From: Nageia nagi | Lineage: Eukaryota; Pinophyta | Length of the DNA: 64,000 nt | Direction of reading: 5' to 3' | NCBI GenBank assembly: GCA_050084985.1 | Contig: JBITNC010000001.1 | Span: forward strand, 143,964,001-144,028,000 | Position numbers and translations under genes: made by a program | The notes under the pieces: model-generated | Databases searched by the model: none | The model's input: only the letters and a program-made list of their open reading frames with translations | Told to the model about the DNA's origin: nothing | Part shown: piece after piece, positions 1 through 12,600 of the stretch | Numbering within the stretch: the stretch's first letter is position 1 | Layout: every line of letters starts with the position of its first letter

Positions 1-3000
1 CCATCAAGAACCTTTTTCCTAATAAAATAAGCTTGGATTTTTACATATTTTATTATTTTATAGAATATAGAATCTTTAACCAAAGAAATAGTCAATTGAT
101 TATCTAAAGAAATCAAATATGGGCCAGGTTGCTCATACCTACTTTCTTTTAGAAGATGTTTATGTCAAATAGCTTCTTGGGCTACAATAGATATGGCTCA
201 GTATTCATCTTATATGGTGAAAAGTGAGATAGTAGGCTACTTCTTAAAAACTCAAGAAATAGCATATGAACTAATGCTAAACACATATGTAGACGTTGAT
301 TTCTTATCATCTTTATCTCCCTCATAGTTAGAATCTAAGGACCCTAAGAGAACAAATGAGAACAACTTGAAATACTTAAGAGCAAGATCTTTCATCTCTG
401 TAACATACCTCAAGATTTATTTAATAGCATTGAAGTGCTCAACATATGATTTTTACATGAATTGTACCATCAGATTCACTACAAAGGTAATATCTAGCTT
501 GAAAATTATCAAATATAAAATACTATTAATTAATCACCTATAAGCTATAGCATCTATCAACTAAAATTTGGAGCTAAGAGAAATAGTGATTCCAAACGAG
601 ATAAGAATCATAGCATGTCTACATTCCATTCTAAAATTTTGCAAGATATTTGATTGATTAAGATAAGTACAATTCTTGTATTGGTATACTTGTATTCCAA
701 GGTAGTAATGCAAGAGACCAAGATTAGTTATTTCAAACATTGCTTTGAGTTTAGATATGGATTTTTGAATGATTTCATCATTATTTTCAATTATTACAAG
801 ATCATCCACATAAAAGAGAATCAAGATCACATCTTTTCTTTAAATAAGCACATATAAATTAGATTCAAAAAAGCATTTGGAGAATCCAATATTTGTAAAG
901 TATCCTAAAATATTCTTAGACCAAGCTATAAGTGCTTGCTTAAGTCCATATAATGATTTCTTTAACTTGCACACAAAATGACTATTTTCCTTTCATAATA
1001 AACTCTTCTATTTGATTCATATAGATTTTCACATCTAAGTCACCATTGAAAATTGCACTCTTAACATCAAATTGAAAAAATTTTCATCTTTGAAATATTG
1101 AAAGAGTAAGGATTATCTTGATAGTAAATATCTTTTCCATGGGAGCAAAAGTTTCCTCATAATCAACACCATAATTCTAAGCAAAACTTTTAACTACTAA
1201 CCTTGCCTTGTATTTTTCAATATCTCTAATTGAATTGTGCTTGACCTTATATATCCACTTATTGCCAATCATATTTTTCTCATTGGGATAAGAAATCAAG
1301 TTTCATTTTTCATAAGAGCCTCATACTCCACTTATATGATTTCCATCCAGCACTCATGCTTTGAAGCTTCTTTGAATGATGAGGGCTCATTCTTGTTGTC
1401 AATTTTAGCAAATAAGAATTTGTTCAAGGTCATGCTCCTTGTTATCCTTTATGTTGAAAAATTTTGCTTTTGAGGTGACTTATCTACATCAATATCCAAC
1501 CAATTAAGTGCAACTAATGAATCATTTAAATCATCAACATCCTCAAAAGAAGTAGATTCTTCATAAACTTCATTAAACTTTACATCCTTTGAAATAAACA
1601 CTCTTTTGAAAGATGGAGAGTAGATCCTATAGTCTCTATGTTGACTGTTATAACCCACAAAGATGCATTTTCAACTCTTTTGTTTAACTTTTTATTTTTC
1701 TTAAAAATAATTAAGGAGAAAGCTTCACAACCAAACACCCTAAGACGTAAAGTGTTAGGTTTTATTCCTAACCATGTTTAAAAGGATTTTTTCTTTGAAT
1801 GGTTTTTGTGTGGCACCTATTCAAGGTGTAAATAATAGTGCTCATAGCTTCACCTCATAAAAAACTGGAAAGATTACCTAACTTGCATCTAGCCATCTCT
1901 ATAATTATCCTATTTTTCCTTTTGACAACATCATTCTATTGAGGAGTGTAAATAATTGTAAACTACTTCTTGATTCCATACTTAACATAATAGATATTAA
2001 ACTCATTACCATTATATTTTCTCCCATTATCTAATCTCAACATCTTAATTTTAATGTTAGTTTGATTTTCAACTAAGGTCTTAAAATTTTTTTCAAAGGT
2101 TTGATCATTGTGCTCAAGTAGATAGCCAAAAATCATCCTACTGAAGTCATTGATGAAATTCAATACATAAGAAGAACCTTCAAGTGATTTAGTCTGAAAT
2201 GAACTCATCAAATCTGAATGTACAAGTTAAAGAGGTTGAGGTGCCCTTGTTACCTTATCTTTTTTAAACCTTTTTCTATTCATCTTTCTTAAGATGCACT
2301 TTTCACACAAACCAATTGAAGGTGAAATTGAAGGTAATCCTTCTACAAGTTCTTAATCTTTCATGACTTGAATACTCTTATGATTAAGGTGCCCTAAATG
2401 ATGGTTCCAAAGATTATCTTTAGAGCACACACTTGTAGCAAAACATATTTTTGTTAGAACTTGATCTACAATATAAAGATCATCTTTCACTAACCCTTTA
2501 ACCAATGTGGTAAATCCTTTCTTAATGCATCAAGATTGTGTCAAACTCAAATGAGTATCATTTTCTTGCAACTTTAATTATGAAGAGAAGGTTCATCCTA
2601 AGCTTAAGAACATAGAGCACATTTTAAAAACCTTCCTATGAATCAAAACACTCCCAATTCCTTAGACATCAAAGATAGAATTATCACTTAACTACATCTT
2701 TTTTATACTTATAAAATTTTTCAAACTTATCCTTTTCAATACATAGGTGATTAGTGCAACCAAAATCAACAATCTAATCAATCAAAAAAGAGTGAATCAT
2801 GGAGTAGAACATAGTAGTAAATCTAGCTTTTATATTCTTCTTTCTTTTGATATTCTTTACACTTTCATTTTCCTTATTCTTTTCATCTTTTTTCTTTTTG
2901 TAGCAATCAAATTTTTTGTGACCATGGATGATACAAAAGTTACAATTTCCATCAAACTTTATCTTGGAATTTAGTTTGCTTGCCTTACCTTTTCTATCTC

Positions 3001-3757
3001 TTTATTTGAAGTAGATATTATTATCATTGTTGTTGTTGTTGCTGATGTTGTTGCCCATTTTCTCAAATTTTTTAAAATAAGGATAAGATTTATTATGATG
3101 ATTGAACTTCTTTTTGAAAGGAGTTTTGTTTGCTCTTAAAGCAACATTATTATTCTTTGGAAAAATGATCAACACCTTTTTGTTAATAGTTTCTTCATGC
3201 TTCAAAAGAAACCTAGAAAGGTTCTCAAGGGAGAAAACTTGTTCTTCATCATCAAGTCTAGTCTTAATTACCATTACAAAGTTACCAAATTTTGAAGAAA
3301 AGCTTTAGAGAATGATGCAGACCATGAACTCATCATTGATTCAATTGCATCCACAAGCAACAAGTTAGGTCCTAAGGTCAATGATTTTGTTCAAGTAGAT
3401 GGCAACATTTTTAACTTTCCTTTGATGAGATTGAAGCAACTTTTGGGGAATAATAAACTTTCTTGAGAACTTAAATCCAATGTAAATTTTCTTGAGCTTA
3501 TCCTAAGCTTCCTTTGTTAAGGTTGATGATGAAATCATTAACAGCACATTATCTGACATTGCACAAAAAATCATAAAGGTCATTAATTCATTCTTCATAT
3601 TGTATGCCTCAAGTGTATTCTCATTTGTAGGAGCAACAAGATTCTTATTTACGATTTGCCAAAGCTTTTTTGTCTGCAATTTAGCTTTTATCCAAGGTTT
3701 CCAAATACCAAAGTTAGAACCATCAAGAATGTGCTTAGGTAAAAATGTATCTCCCAT
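1..3757 (-). pseudogene. Copia gag-pol pseudogene (family A copy 1), 3' end cut by the window
   Basis: Fragments in several frames cover the Copia polyprotein in order. Gag starts at 3757 (MGDTFLPKHILDG, then W-x-I-W-like residues and KLWQIV). A zinc-knuckle region lies near 2950-2900. Protease and integrase pieces follow, including FINDFSRMIFGYLLEHNDQ (2211-1963) with the second integrase Asp at RLDNGR. Reverse transcriptase ends in an intact FYVDD box (about 830-800). The left end of the window matches the RNase H C-terminus. The start was chosen because it aligns with the gag starts of copies 2 and 3. Stops are frequent and many ORFs are under 90 codons, so no product is expected. Confidence 0.9.
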
Positions 3758-6328
3758 TTGCTACATAAGAATGTGAAAAAATACACATGTTTAGAAAAAA
3801 AACATTACATGTTTAGTTTTAATCATTCATACATGTTTTATATTTATTCAAGTAAATCAATCATACATGTTAAAAGGTCATGCTTAATTAATTTCACATG
3901 TGCAAATGTTTTTAATATAAATTCATAATACAACTCATGTACCCAACACTTTTTTCATCATAAAGTATCATAAATCTAGAGTGATATTGTTAAGGCATAT
4001 TTTTTTATCTTAAATTAGGTCTTCACCTGGATGCTTGCAAGGTGAAGCCTAGGTATTACCAATTCTCAACCAGTTCATCTTGGGTAGTAAAATACTCTAA
4101 CAAAGAGTACCTATTATTTTTCAAGTTTATTATGTATATTGGATTGATCAAATTATTAATCTTGATTAGGTTTCAAGTTGTCCTCCTAGATTATCAAGAT
4201 AATCCTTAAATAGACGTGTGGACATATGATATCACTACACACATATCTATCCACCTACTGGAGTTATATCTAAACTAATAGAGGACTTAGAAGCAACTAA
4301 AAAGTACAAACTTTTCACCATTTGGATCATCAAACTAAAAGCTCCAGTCTGCCTATCCTCACCTCATGGCCTCTCAAACAAGTTATGTTACGAAATGTAC
4401 ATGCAGATGTGTTCATTTTAAAAGGTTAATCAATGTTTGCAATTTTTGTATAAATAAAACAAAAGTGCTAAACATAAAATAAAATGTATAAATAAAATAT
4501 CATCCATACATAACTTGGAACCTAAGAGTACAATGAGTTTTGTTTACTAACCCCTTAAAGATATCTTTACACAATACCATATTTTGTACAAGTCCATTCA
4601 TTAACATTGTTTTAAGAAATAACATACATCATTTCCATAGTTTGCACAAGTTCATTCATTAACTTTGCATAAAAGAATTCAAAAATTTCATAAGTCCATT
4701 CATAACATTGCACGAAAGATCTAAAATACTTTAAGTAAAAACTTCATAAAAAAATTCCCTCTTGTTACTTAAAATTGATCTTAAAGTAACATGATAAATA
4801 TTTAAGTAACCACCTTTTTTTTAATTCCCCTAAAATATTTTTAGTACCCTTTCTCCAAGACACCTAAATAGGTCACCATTTAATTTTAGCTCAAATGCTA
4901 CTCCAAGTTAGAAAAAAATTAATGAGTTATGACACTCATTAATGGAGAGGAAGGTGTATGAACATTGATTAAGAAAAAAAAGGAAATTAAATTTTATGAG
5001 TTAGCTTGCAAGTAACATCATTCTCAAAAATTAGGTAAACATTAAAGAGAAAAGAAAATAGAAAAAGAGATGACCAATAAAATTCTAAGTGAGCAAAAAA
5101 AAGGGTCGAGGTAAGCAAAGCAAGGCTGCATGGGGTTTTGATGTATGCCACCACACCCACTACCATCATCATCAATGTCAAATGTTGAGCCCACATAATT
5201 TTCAAAGATCGAAGGTTGTAGAGCAGAGGAAGTAGTTAGGAAGCAATGAAAGGAGGAGAGTAGGCAAGCACATCACAAGAGGAGCAAGGTCAAGATGAGA
5301 GGAGAAGGTTACATGGGGGAAAAGCCTTATGCAAGGAGGAGAGGTTGTAGTGGCAAAGGGCTAAGAGAGGTCATGATATGGTGATAGGAGAGGTTGTGGT
5401 GGCAAGAGAGCTAGGAGAGGCCATGATGTCTTAGGGTAGAGAGAGGGAGATCGAGCTCGACCAGCTAAGCAAAAGGGACCCTATGATAGAGGATCCAATC
5501 AACATAAGTAGAAGAGCAAGCATAAGATGGAGGGCTCTAGGAGGCCACACTATTCCTTAAAAAAAATTAGATGAGTCTATCCATGAAGAGGGTTTTAATA
5601 GGGACTTTGTCTATGTAGAATAGGAATTGGCAATATGTTTAGAAGTAAGGTTATGGGATCTAAGCGAATTACAGATTTAAAAAAAAAAAACTACCCAAAC
5701 AAAGGTTGCCCCTTATGTAATATTAACCTTTGAAAAAAAATGATTCATCTAAAAAAATAATCTCTTGATAGCCCAAATAGAAGGCTCCCTTCTTTTTTTA
5801 TATATTTAGCTAGGAAAAAAAATTCCTAAAAATTAGAGCATTAAAAAAAATGCTACCAAAAAAAATTAGTAAAATAATTGCATTATATACTATCCTTTTA
5901 AATAGGTAAAAAAATACAATGCTCTCTTTTAAAAATCAAACTATGTAAAGATAAATAAAATTTTTATCATTTTTTTAAAAATTGAGAGCTATTTCTTTTA
6001 TTCAAGAATAAATGGTTTAGAAATTGTAATTTTTCTATACTAATATCTTTAATAGAAAATTAACAACATGCTCACTAGAAGTTAGTATAACAAAAAAAAG
6101 CATCATATTTCTAATTTTAATCATCTTTTACCCAAAAAAATTAGCTAACACATAACTCAAGATATGTTAGTATCATTGGTGAAATAAGCCAAAAAATAAA
6201 ATGAAGGAGATTATATGGAGGCTATACTTTCTCTTGAGTTTACCTTACAATGAAGAGTAGGTTTAAGAATGAAGACCTCCAAGTTGAAGATGAGTCTCCA
6301 AACCAAGTATGTGAAGAACCTTCAAGGA
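3758..6328 (-). other. Long non-coding 5' leader of Copia family A copy 1
   Basis: This is 2.6 kb between the primer site and gag with no credible ORF. The part next to gag (4565-4014) is shared with the other two Copia elements. The middle (about 5540-5090) is less AT-rich than its surroundings, and the rest is AT-rich with A and T runs. I recognise no captured gene here, unlike in the leader of the 30-39 kb element. Confidence 0.7.
4014..4565 (-). other. Conserved leader block upstream of gag (copy 1)
   Basis: This roughly 550-bp block recurs in the same place and orientation relative to gag in the elements at 8868-9426 (plus) and 35806-36365 (minus). Shared landmarks include CTTCACCTGGATGC, CTCAACCAGTTCA, TATCACTACACACAT and CACCTCATGG. 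It has no open frame shared by the three copies. It is better conserved than the rest of the leaders, which suggests a role in RNA packaging, translation or dimerisation, but that is inference. Confidence 0.75.
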
Positions 6329-6340
6329 GCTCTAATAACA
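6329..6340 (-). other. Primer binding site (initiator Met tRNA type), degenerate
   Basis: On the minus strand it reads TGTTATTAGAGC, two nucleotides inside the LTR edge. The standard plant Copia site is TGGTATCAGAGC, complementary to the 3' end of initiator tRNA-Met, so two bases have changed. Confidence 0.8.
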
Positions 6341-6342
6341 AA

Positions 6343-6842
6343 TGAAGGGATTTAAATATAACTAATACAATCTTAAACTACCAAGATCTCATGGAAGCTC
6401 ACACTAACATCAAAAACTCAAGGAGACAATCTCACAAAGTGGCTCAAGATATAAAGTGGTTCCTCCAACTAAGAGTACATCCACTAATTATATCTTACTT
6501 CATTCACAAAGATAACTCTCTTACAATCCTCTTAATCTTCATCTCCTAAACACTATCATAGAGCATAACTTTGCTTCACTAATTAATGAGTGATCACAAA
6601 GAGAGGGCCTTCTATTTATAGACCAAAATCCCCCTTTAGATCACCCTTTTAACCATTGTGCAAAGGCATGACTTGCTACTCCTTTTTACCTAAGGGCCAT
6701 GCTCATGACATGGAGTGTAAGATAAGTTACATTATCATATTCACTTAAATAGTTAAGGTATCTAGTGATACCATTAAGTATTAGTGAATTTATAAAGAGG
6801 ATTATTACTAAACATTATAATAATGCATTATACATTCCAACA
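6343..6842 (-). repeat. 5' LTR of Copia family A copy 1 (500 bp)
   Basis: In element orientation it starts TGTTGGAATGTATAATGC at 6842 and ends at 6343 in CCCTTCA, with TG...CA termini. It aligns over its full length with 14320-14820 (plus) and 51463-51964 (minus). A TATA box lies at 6620-6612. The outer flank is CCTCT. No matching flank can be checked because the other end is outside the window. Confidence 0.92.
6612..6620 (-). promoter_or_regulatory. LTR TATA box
   Basis: TATAAATAG on the minus strand, in mid-LTR. The same box occupies the equivalent place in the LTRs at 14543 and 30491/38976. It is the expected core of the pol II promoter that starts the genomic RNA. Confidence 0.65.
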
Positions 6843-7193
6843 CCTCTCTCCACCAAGATGTACTTAGATGTGGATCTCACTCTCATCCAAGTTGATGAGC
6901 TCTAGAAAGCTAGAGCATTCATAGCAATGGCTAGGAAAAAGAACAAATGGGATGTTATTCGAGATTACAAGGCAATCATCTATGAAACCCCTCCTTCATG
7001 TTGGTCTCACCCCAAACCCCCATAATGATGCTAGCCTAACACCCTTAAAGTGCTCACATTTATAGTTTCAAACTGTAACGGCATGATTTGGTCTTCACAT
7101 GGTTCAATCTAGGACATCATTCATAATATATTGTTATACATTTTTTTGTTTATAAAAGATGTTTGATATATTGGTAAAAGTTTTTGGAGTTTG

Positions 7194-7197
<4 letters not shown>
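6843..7197. other. Unassigned DNA between the two family A Copia copies
   Basis: Ordinary AT-rich sequence, with nothing recognised on either strand. Confidence 0.5.

Positions 7198-7261
<64 letters not shown>
7198..7261. repeat. (TA)n microsatellite
   Basis: About 32 uninterrupted TA units. A frame through this tract gives a poly Tyr-Ile ORF that is an artefact. Confidence 0.97.
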
Positions 7262-7263
<2 letters not shown>

Positions 7264-7303
7264 ATTATGTAATTTTTTTTTAAATAAAGGGGGTCAAGGC
7301 AAC

Positions 7304-7307
<4 letters not shown>

Positions 7308-7344
<37 letters not shown>
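7308..7344. repeat. (AT)n microsatellite
   Basis: A second AT run of about 18 units. Both AT runs are followed by a similar stretch (T-run, then AAATAAAGG or AAAATAAAGG), so the two microsatellites may have arisen by a local duplication. Confidence 0.95.
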
Positions 7345-7346
<2 letters not shown>

Positions 7347-8867
7347 ATTTAGGCAATTTTTTGGTAAAATAAAGGAAAAAAGAGAATGCCAACCTAATGT
7401 CCTATCAAAACCCTAGCTTCTTCCCCCTTGGAATAGAAGGTAGCATAGGTGAATTGGAAGACCATGTGGGTTGTTAGCTGCCACCTCCCATCTCCTAAAC
7501 CACTATTCTAACCTTGTAAATAATTTTTTTATGCATTTTTTTATTCCCTAGTCCTCTTTTATCGCTACATGTAGTTTGGTAACTGATGCTTGTAGTCCCC
7601 CCATGTGGCTTATGATGCATGAATGCCACCCTTATGGCCCTCGTAGATCCTCCACCTCTACTATCATGAGCTCCACCACCATTCTAACCCTCATGGTCCT
7701 TATAGCTCCCCTAACTCATGGCCCTCATAGTTCCCTTGACTCATGGCCCCTACACAGTCTCGACCCATAACCTTGCCCTTACCTCCACCTATAACCCCTC
7801 CTCACTCAGTATCCCCTCCTCATCCAATCTACCTCCTATGCAGTCATATTTGCCTTACCATGAACTCACCACTATTCTATTGGCCTCACACCTCATCGTC
7901 ATGTGTTTTCCTTACCTCTCTTTTCCCCTTCTCTTTTTTTTCCCACTTTACACTAAAACTTGGTCTTTTTTTTATTTCATGAGAGGCCTCCTTTGGTCTT
8001 CACATTTAATGTCTTACATTAAATATTCTTGTTGCTTGCAAGGAACCTTTTATTTTAGCCATCATTTCCAAAGTTTCTGACCTTAGCATGTAGTATGGGG
8101 CTCCTAGTAGCATTTATTTATTTTTAGATAGTTGTTGAAATTTTTTATGATGGAGGCATTTCTTCAATTTTTTTTGAACACCTCCATTTGGTAATAAAAA
8201 AGGGGGAACCTAATTTTTTTAATAAGAAATGTATATTTTTTTCAATAGGCATTTATTAAGGCTTAAATAAACACTTGATTTAATGGTGTTAAATGAAAGT
8301 ATTTTTTAGTCTTAACAAAAAAAAGGGGGAACAAATTATTGAGGGATCCTACTTTAGTAAGTTGTAACTTAGATAAAGTAGTAACTTAAGTAAATGAGGT
8401 ATTTTTAATGCTATAGGGATCATTTTTTTTTAGTAAAACAAAAGGGGGGGAAATTATTTTGTGAATTTTTTACTTAAAATCCTTATACATACCTATCACT
8501 TAGAATTATTATTAGATACTTCTTAAGTGTTTGCCTTAAGTTCCTTTTTTGAATAAGAATACAAACTATGAAAATGATGATATATTCTTTATGCAAAGTG
8601 ATAGATAGACTTATGCAAATTAAGGAAATGATGCATGTGTATGCCTCTTAAGTGTTTGCTTTAAATTATTTATGAATGGACTTGTTCATGTGTAGGAATA
8701 ATGCATGATTATTACTTAATTCTTTCATGGGAATGATGCATGCTTTCTACTTAATTTTTTTTAAGTTATGGGATAATGCTTTTTTTAAATGACTCCCTAT
8801 CTTTTTCTTCCTTATGCAAAGTATGGCATGGACTTGTGTAAAATAAGGAATGATGTAAATATGTCCT
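7345..8867. other. Probable outer leader of Copia family A copy 2; boundary not found
   Basis: No LTR is present here although one would be expected upstream of the plus-strand element. The stretch contains a pyrimidine- and GC-richer patch (7590-7960) with a 25-bp tandem repeat, then AT-rich DNA with runs such as AAAAAGGGGGAA. The composition resembles the leaders of the sibling copies, so this may be leader, but I cannot show where the element begins. Confidence 0.4.
7690..7764 (+). repeat. 25-bp tandem repeat, three copies
   Basis: Units begin CTCATGG at 7690, 7715 and 7740. The first two are closely alike and the third is more divergent. A 120-residue ORF crosses this area but shows no recognisable domain and is not called as a gene. 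Confidence 0.75.
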
Positions 8868-9426
8868 TTAGGGGTTGGTAAAAAAAACCTATTAAAGTAT
8901 TAGGTTCCAAATTTCAAATGGTTAATATTTCATTTATGCACTTTACTTTATGTTTTGCACTTTTGCTTTATTTACTTATGTAAAAATCATAAACATTGAT
9001 TGAGAAATATCCTAAAATGAACACATTTGTACTTACATTGCACAACATGACTTTTTTGAGAAGCCATGAGGTGAGGACAAGAAGAATGGAGCCCTTATTC
9101 TGATGATCCACATGGTGAAAAGTCTATACTTCTCAATTGCCCCTAAGTCCTCTATTGGTCTAGATATAACTCCAATAGGTGGAAAAGCATGTGTGTAGTG
9201 ATACTACATGTCCACACATCCATTCATGGATTATCTTGACAACCTAGGAGGACAACTTGAAACCTAATCAAGATTAATAATTTGGTCGATCCAATATGTG
9301 TCATAACCTTGGAAAATAGTAGGTACTCCTCCTTATGAGAGTATATTATTGCTCAAGGTGAACTAGTTGAGGATTGGTAGTACCTAGGCTCCACCTTACA
9401 GGCATAGAATTCAAGGCTTAATTTTA
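8868..9426 (+). other. Conserved leader block upstream of gag (copy 2)
   Basis: Plus-strand counterpart of 4014-4565 and 35806-36365, ending about 240 bp before the gag start. Landmarks include CCATGAGGTGAGGACA, GTGTGTAGTGATAC and GAACTAGTTGAGGA. Confidence 0.75.
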
Positions 9427-9664
9427 GATAAAAAAATAAGACTCAATAATATCACTCTACATCTATAGTTCTTGGTGATGATAAGAGTGTTGGGTACATG
9501 GGATGTATATTTGAGTTTCTATTATAAAAATTTGCACTTGTGAAATAAATTAAGCATGATATTTTACTAAATTTATCATGTATGATTGATTTACTTGGAT
9601 TAAAACTAAACATATAATGTTGTTTTAGACCACATGCTTTTATTTTCACATTCTTATGTAACAA

Positions 9665-12600
9665 ATGGGAGACACCTTCTTACCCAAACACATTCTTGAT
9701 AGTTCCAACTCTAGTATCTGAGAACTTAGAATGAGATCTAAACTATAGGTAAGGAAGCTTTGACAAATAGTGAATGAGAACATTATTGCTCCTACAGATG
9801 AGAAGGCACTTGAAGTTTACAATACAAAGAATGACTTGGCAACCTCGATGATTTTCCATGCAGTTTTAGATGATGTGCTCCTTATGATTTCAACTTCAAC
9901 CTCAGTAAAGGAAGCTTAGGATAAGCTTAAGCAAATTTACCTTGGATCTAAGTTTTTAAAAAGGTTCATTATTCTCCAAAAGTTGCTTCAATATTGTCAA
10001 GAGGAAGAAAAAAATATTTCCATCTACTTGAACAAAATAATTGACCTTAGGACACATCTTATTACTTTTGGATGCAATTGGATCAATGATGAGTTCATGG
10101 TCTTCATCATTCTCTAAAGCCTTTCTTCAAACTTTGGTAACTTTGTGATGGTAATCGAGACTAGGCTTGATGAAGAAGAAAAAGTATTCTCCCTTAAGAA
10201 CCTTTCTAGGCTCCTTCTGAATCATAAGACTCTTAACAAAAATGTGTTGATCTCTTCTCTAAAGGATAATAATGTTGCTCTAGGAGCAACCAAAACTCAT
10301 TTCAAGAAGAAGTCCAATCATCATAAGAAATCTTATCCTTCTTCCTCCAAAACATTTGAGAAAATAAGCAACAACAACCATAACAAAAACCATGACAACA
10401 ACAACTACTTCAAGCAAAGAGATGGAAAAGGTAAGGCAAACAAACCAAATCCTAAGGAAAAATTCAATGGAAATTATAACTTTTGTATCATCAATGTTCA
10501 TAAAGAATTTGATTGCTACAAAAAGAAAAGAGAATTAAAGAATAAGGAAAATGGAAATGTAAAGAACTTCAAATGAAAGAAGACTTTAAAAGCTGAACTT
10601 GTTGTTGGGTTCTACTTTATAACTTGTAGTTTTTCGATTGATTGGATTGTTGAATCTGGTTGCACTAATCACCTATGCTTTGAAAAAAATAAATTTGAAA
10701 ATTTTTCACAAGTATAGACAAGATGCAGTTATGATAGGTGATAATTCTATCCTTGAAGTCCAAGGAATTGGAAGTGTGTTGATTCATGAGAAGGTTCTTG
10801 AAAATGTTCTCTATGTTCCTAAGCTCAGGATGAACCTTCTCTCCATGATCCAAGTTGCAAGAAATTATTTGAGTTCAACTCATAATCTTTGTGCATTGAG
10901 AAAGGACTTACCACATTGGTTAAAGGATCAGTTAAAGATGATCTCTACATTATGGATTAAGTTCCAACAAAGATGTGTCTTTTTATAAATGTGTGTTCTA
11001 GAGGTAATCTTTGGCACCAATTTTAGGGCACCTTAACCACAAGAGTATTCAATTCATGAATAACCAAGAGCTTGTAGAAGGTTTGCCTTCAATTTCACCT
11101 TAAATTGGTCTATGTGAGAAGTGCATCCTAGGCAAGAGAATAGATAAAGGTTAAAAAAAGATAAGACAACAAAAGCATCTCAACCTCTTCAACTTGTGCA
11201 TTCAAATTTGATGGGTCCATTTCAGACTAAATTTCTTAAGGGAGAATCTTATGATTTTACTTTCATTGATAATTTTAATAGGATGAATTTTGGCTATCTA
11301 CTTGAGCATAATGATCAAATTTTTGAAAGTTTTAAGAATTTTAAGGCCTTAGTTAAAAATCAAACTAACCTTAAAATCAAGATATTGAGATTTGATAATG
11401 AGGGAGAATATAATAGTAATGAGTTCAATATTTTTTATGATAAGTATGGAATCAAGAGGTAGTTTATAATTTCTTACACTCCTAAGTAAAACAGTGTTGT
11501 TGAATGGAAAAATGAGATAATTATGGAGATGGTTAGATGCATGTTAGGTAATCTTCTTAGTTTCTTATGAGGTGAAGCCATGAGCACTGCTATTTACACC
11601 TTGAATATGTGTTCCAAAAAAGTTATTTAGGGTAAAACTCTTTTTGAGGCTTGGACAGGGATAAAACCTAACATTTCTCACCTTAGGGTATTTGGTTATG
11701 AAGCTTTCTGCTACATTATTTCTGAGAAAAGAAAAATGTTGGATAAAAGAGTTAAAAAATGTATCTTTGTGGGTTATGATAGTTAGCATAGAGGCTACAG
11801 GCTCTACTCTCCATCCTACAAAAGAGTGTTCATTTCTATGGAAGTAAAGTTCAATTAACTTCTCAAAGAATTTGCTTCTTATGAGGATGTTGATGATCCA
11901 AATGACTCATTAGTTGCACCTAGCTAGTTAGATATTGATGTAGAAAAGTCACCATAAAAACAAAATTTTCCAACATAAAGGGTAACAAGGAGCATGACCT
12001 TGAACAAATCCTTATTTTCCAAAATTAACAATAATAAGGAGCCCTCATCATTCAAAGATGCTTCAAAGCACAAGTGCTAGATGGAAGCCATGAAATTGGA
12101 GTATGAGGTGCTTATGAAAAATGAAACTTGGGAATTGGTTCCTTATCCTAACGAGAAGAATGTGATTGGTAATAATTGGATCTACAAGGTCAAGTTCAAT
12201 TCAATTGGGGATATTGAGAAATGCAAGGCAAGGTTAGTAGCTAAAGGTTTTGCTCAAAAATATGGTGTTGATTATGAGAAAACCTTTGCTCCCATGGTAA
12301 AGATGCCCACTATCAAGATAATGTTTTCTCTTTCTACAGCTCAAGGATGGAAAGTTTTCCAACTTAATGTTGAGAGTGCATTTTTAAATGGTGATTTAGA
12401 TGTGGAAATATACATGAATCAAACAAAAAGGTTTATTGTGGAAGGCAAATATTCCTTTGTGTGCAAGCTAAAGAAGTCATTATATGGAATTAAGTAAACA
12501 CCTAGAGCTTGGTACAAGAAGATTTTAGGATACTTTCTAGACATTGGATTCTCCAAGTGTATTTTTGAATTTGATTTATATGTTCTCATTCAAAGAAAAG

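Larger units (their letters stand above)
1..6842 (-). mobile_element. Decayed Ty1/Copia LTR retrotransposon, family A copy 1 (left part outside window)
   Basis: Reading leftwards, the element shows a 5' LTR (6842-6343), a primer site, a 2.6-kb leader, a gag start at 3757, and then protease, integrase, reverse transcriptase and RNase H regions down to position 1. The end of pol and the 3' LTR lie off the left edge. The LTR matches the LTRs at 14320-14820 and 51463-51964, so all three belong to one family, called A here. The coding part matches the almost intact element at 31718-35644 throughout but is full of stops and frameshifts. It must be immobile on its own. Confidence 0.93.

Noticed and set aside
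7184-7372. 62-codon Tyr-Ile-rich ORF
   Set aside because: It is a translation of the AT microsatellites.
7718-8080. 120-codon plus-strand ORF
   Set aside because: Pyrimidine-rich, overlaps another open frame and a 25-bp tandem repeat, with no domain. Composition alone explains it.
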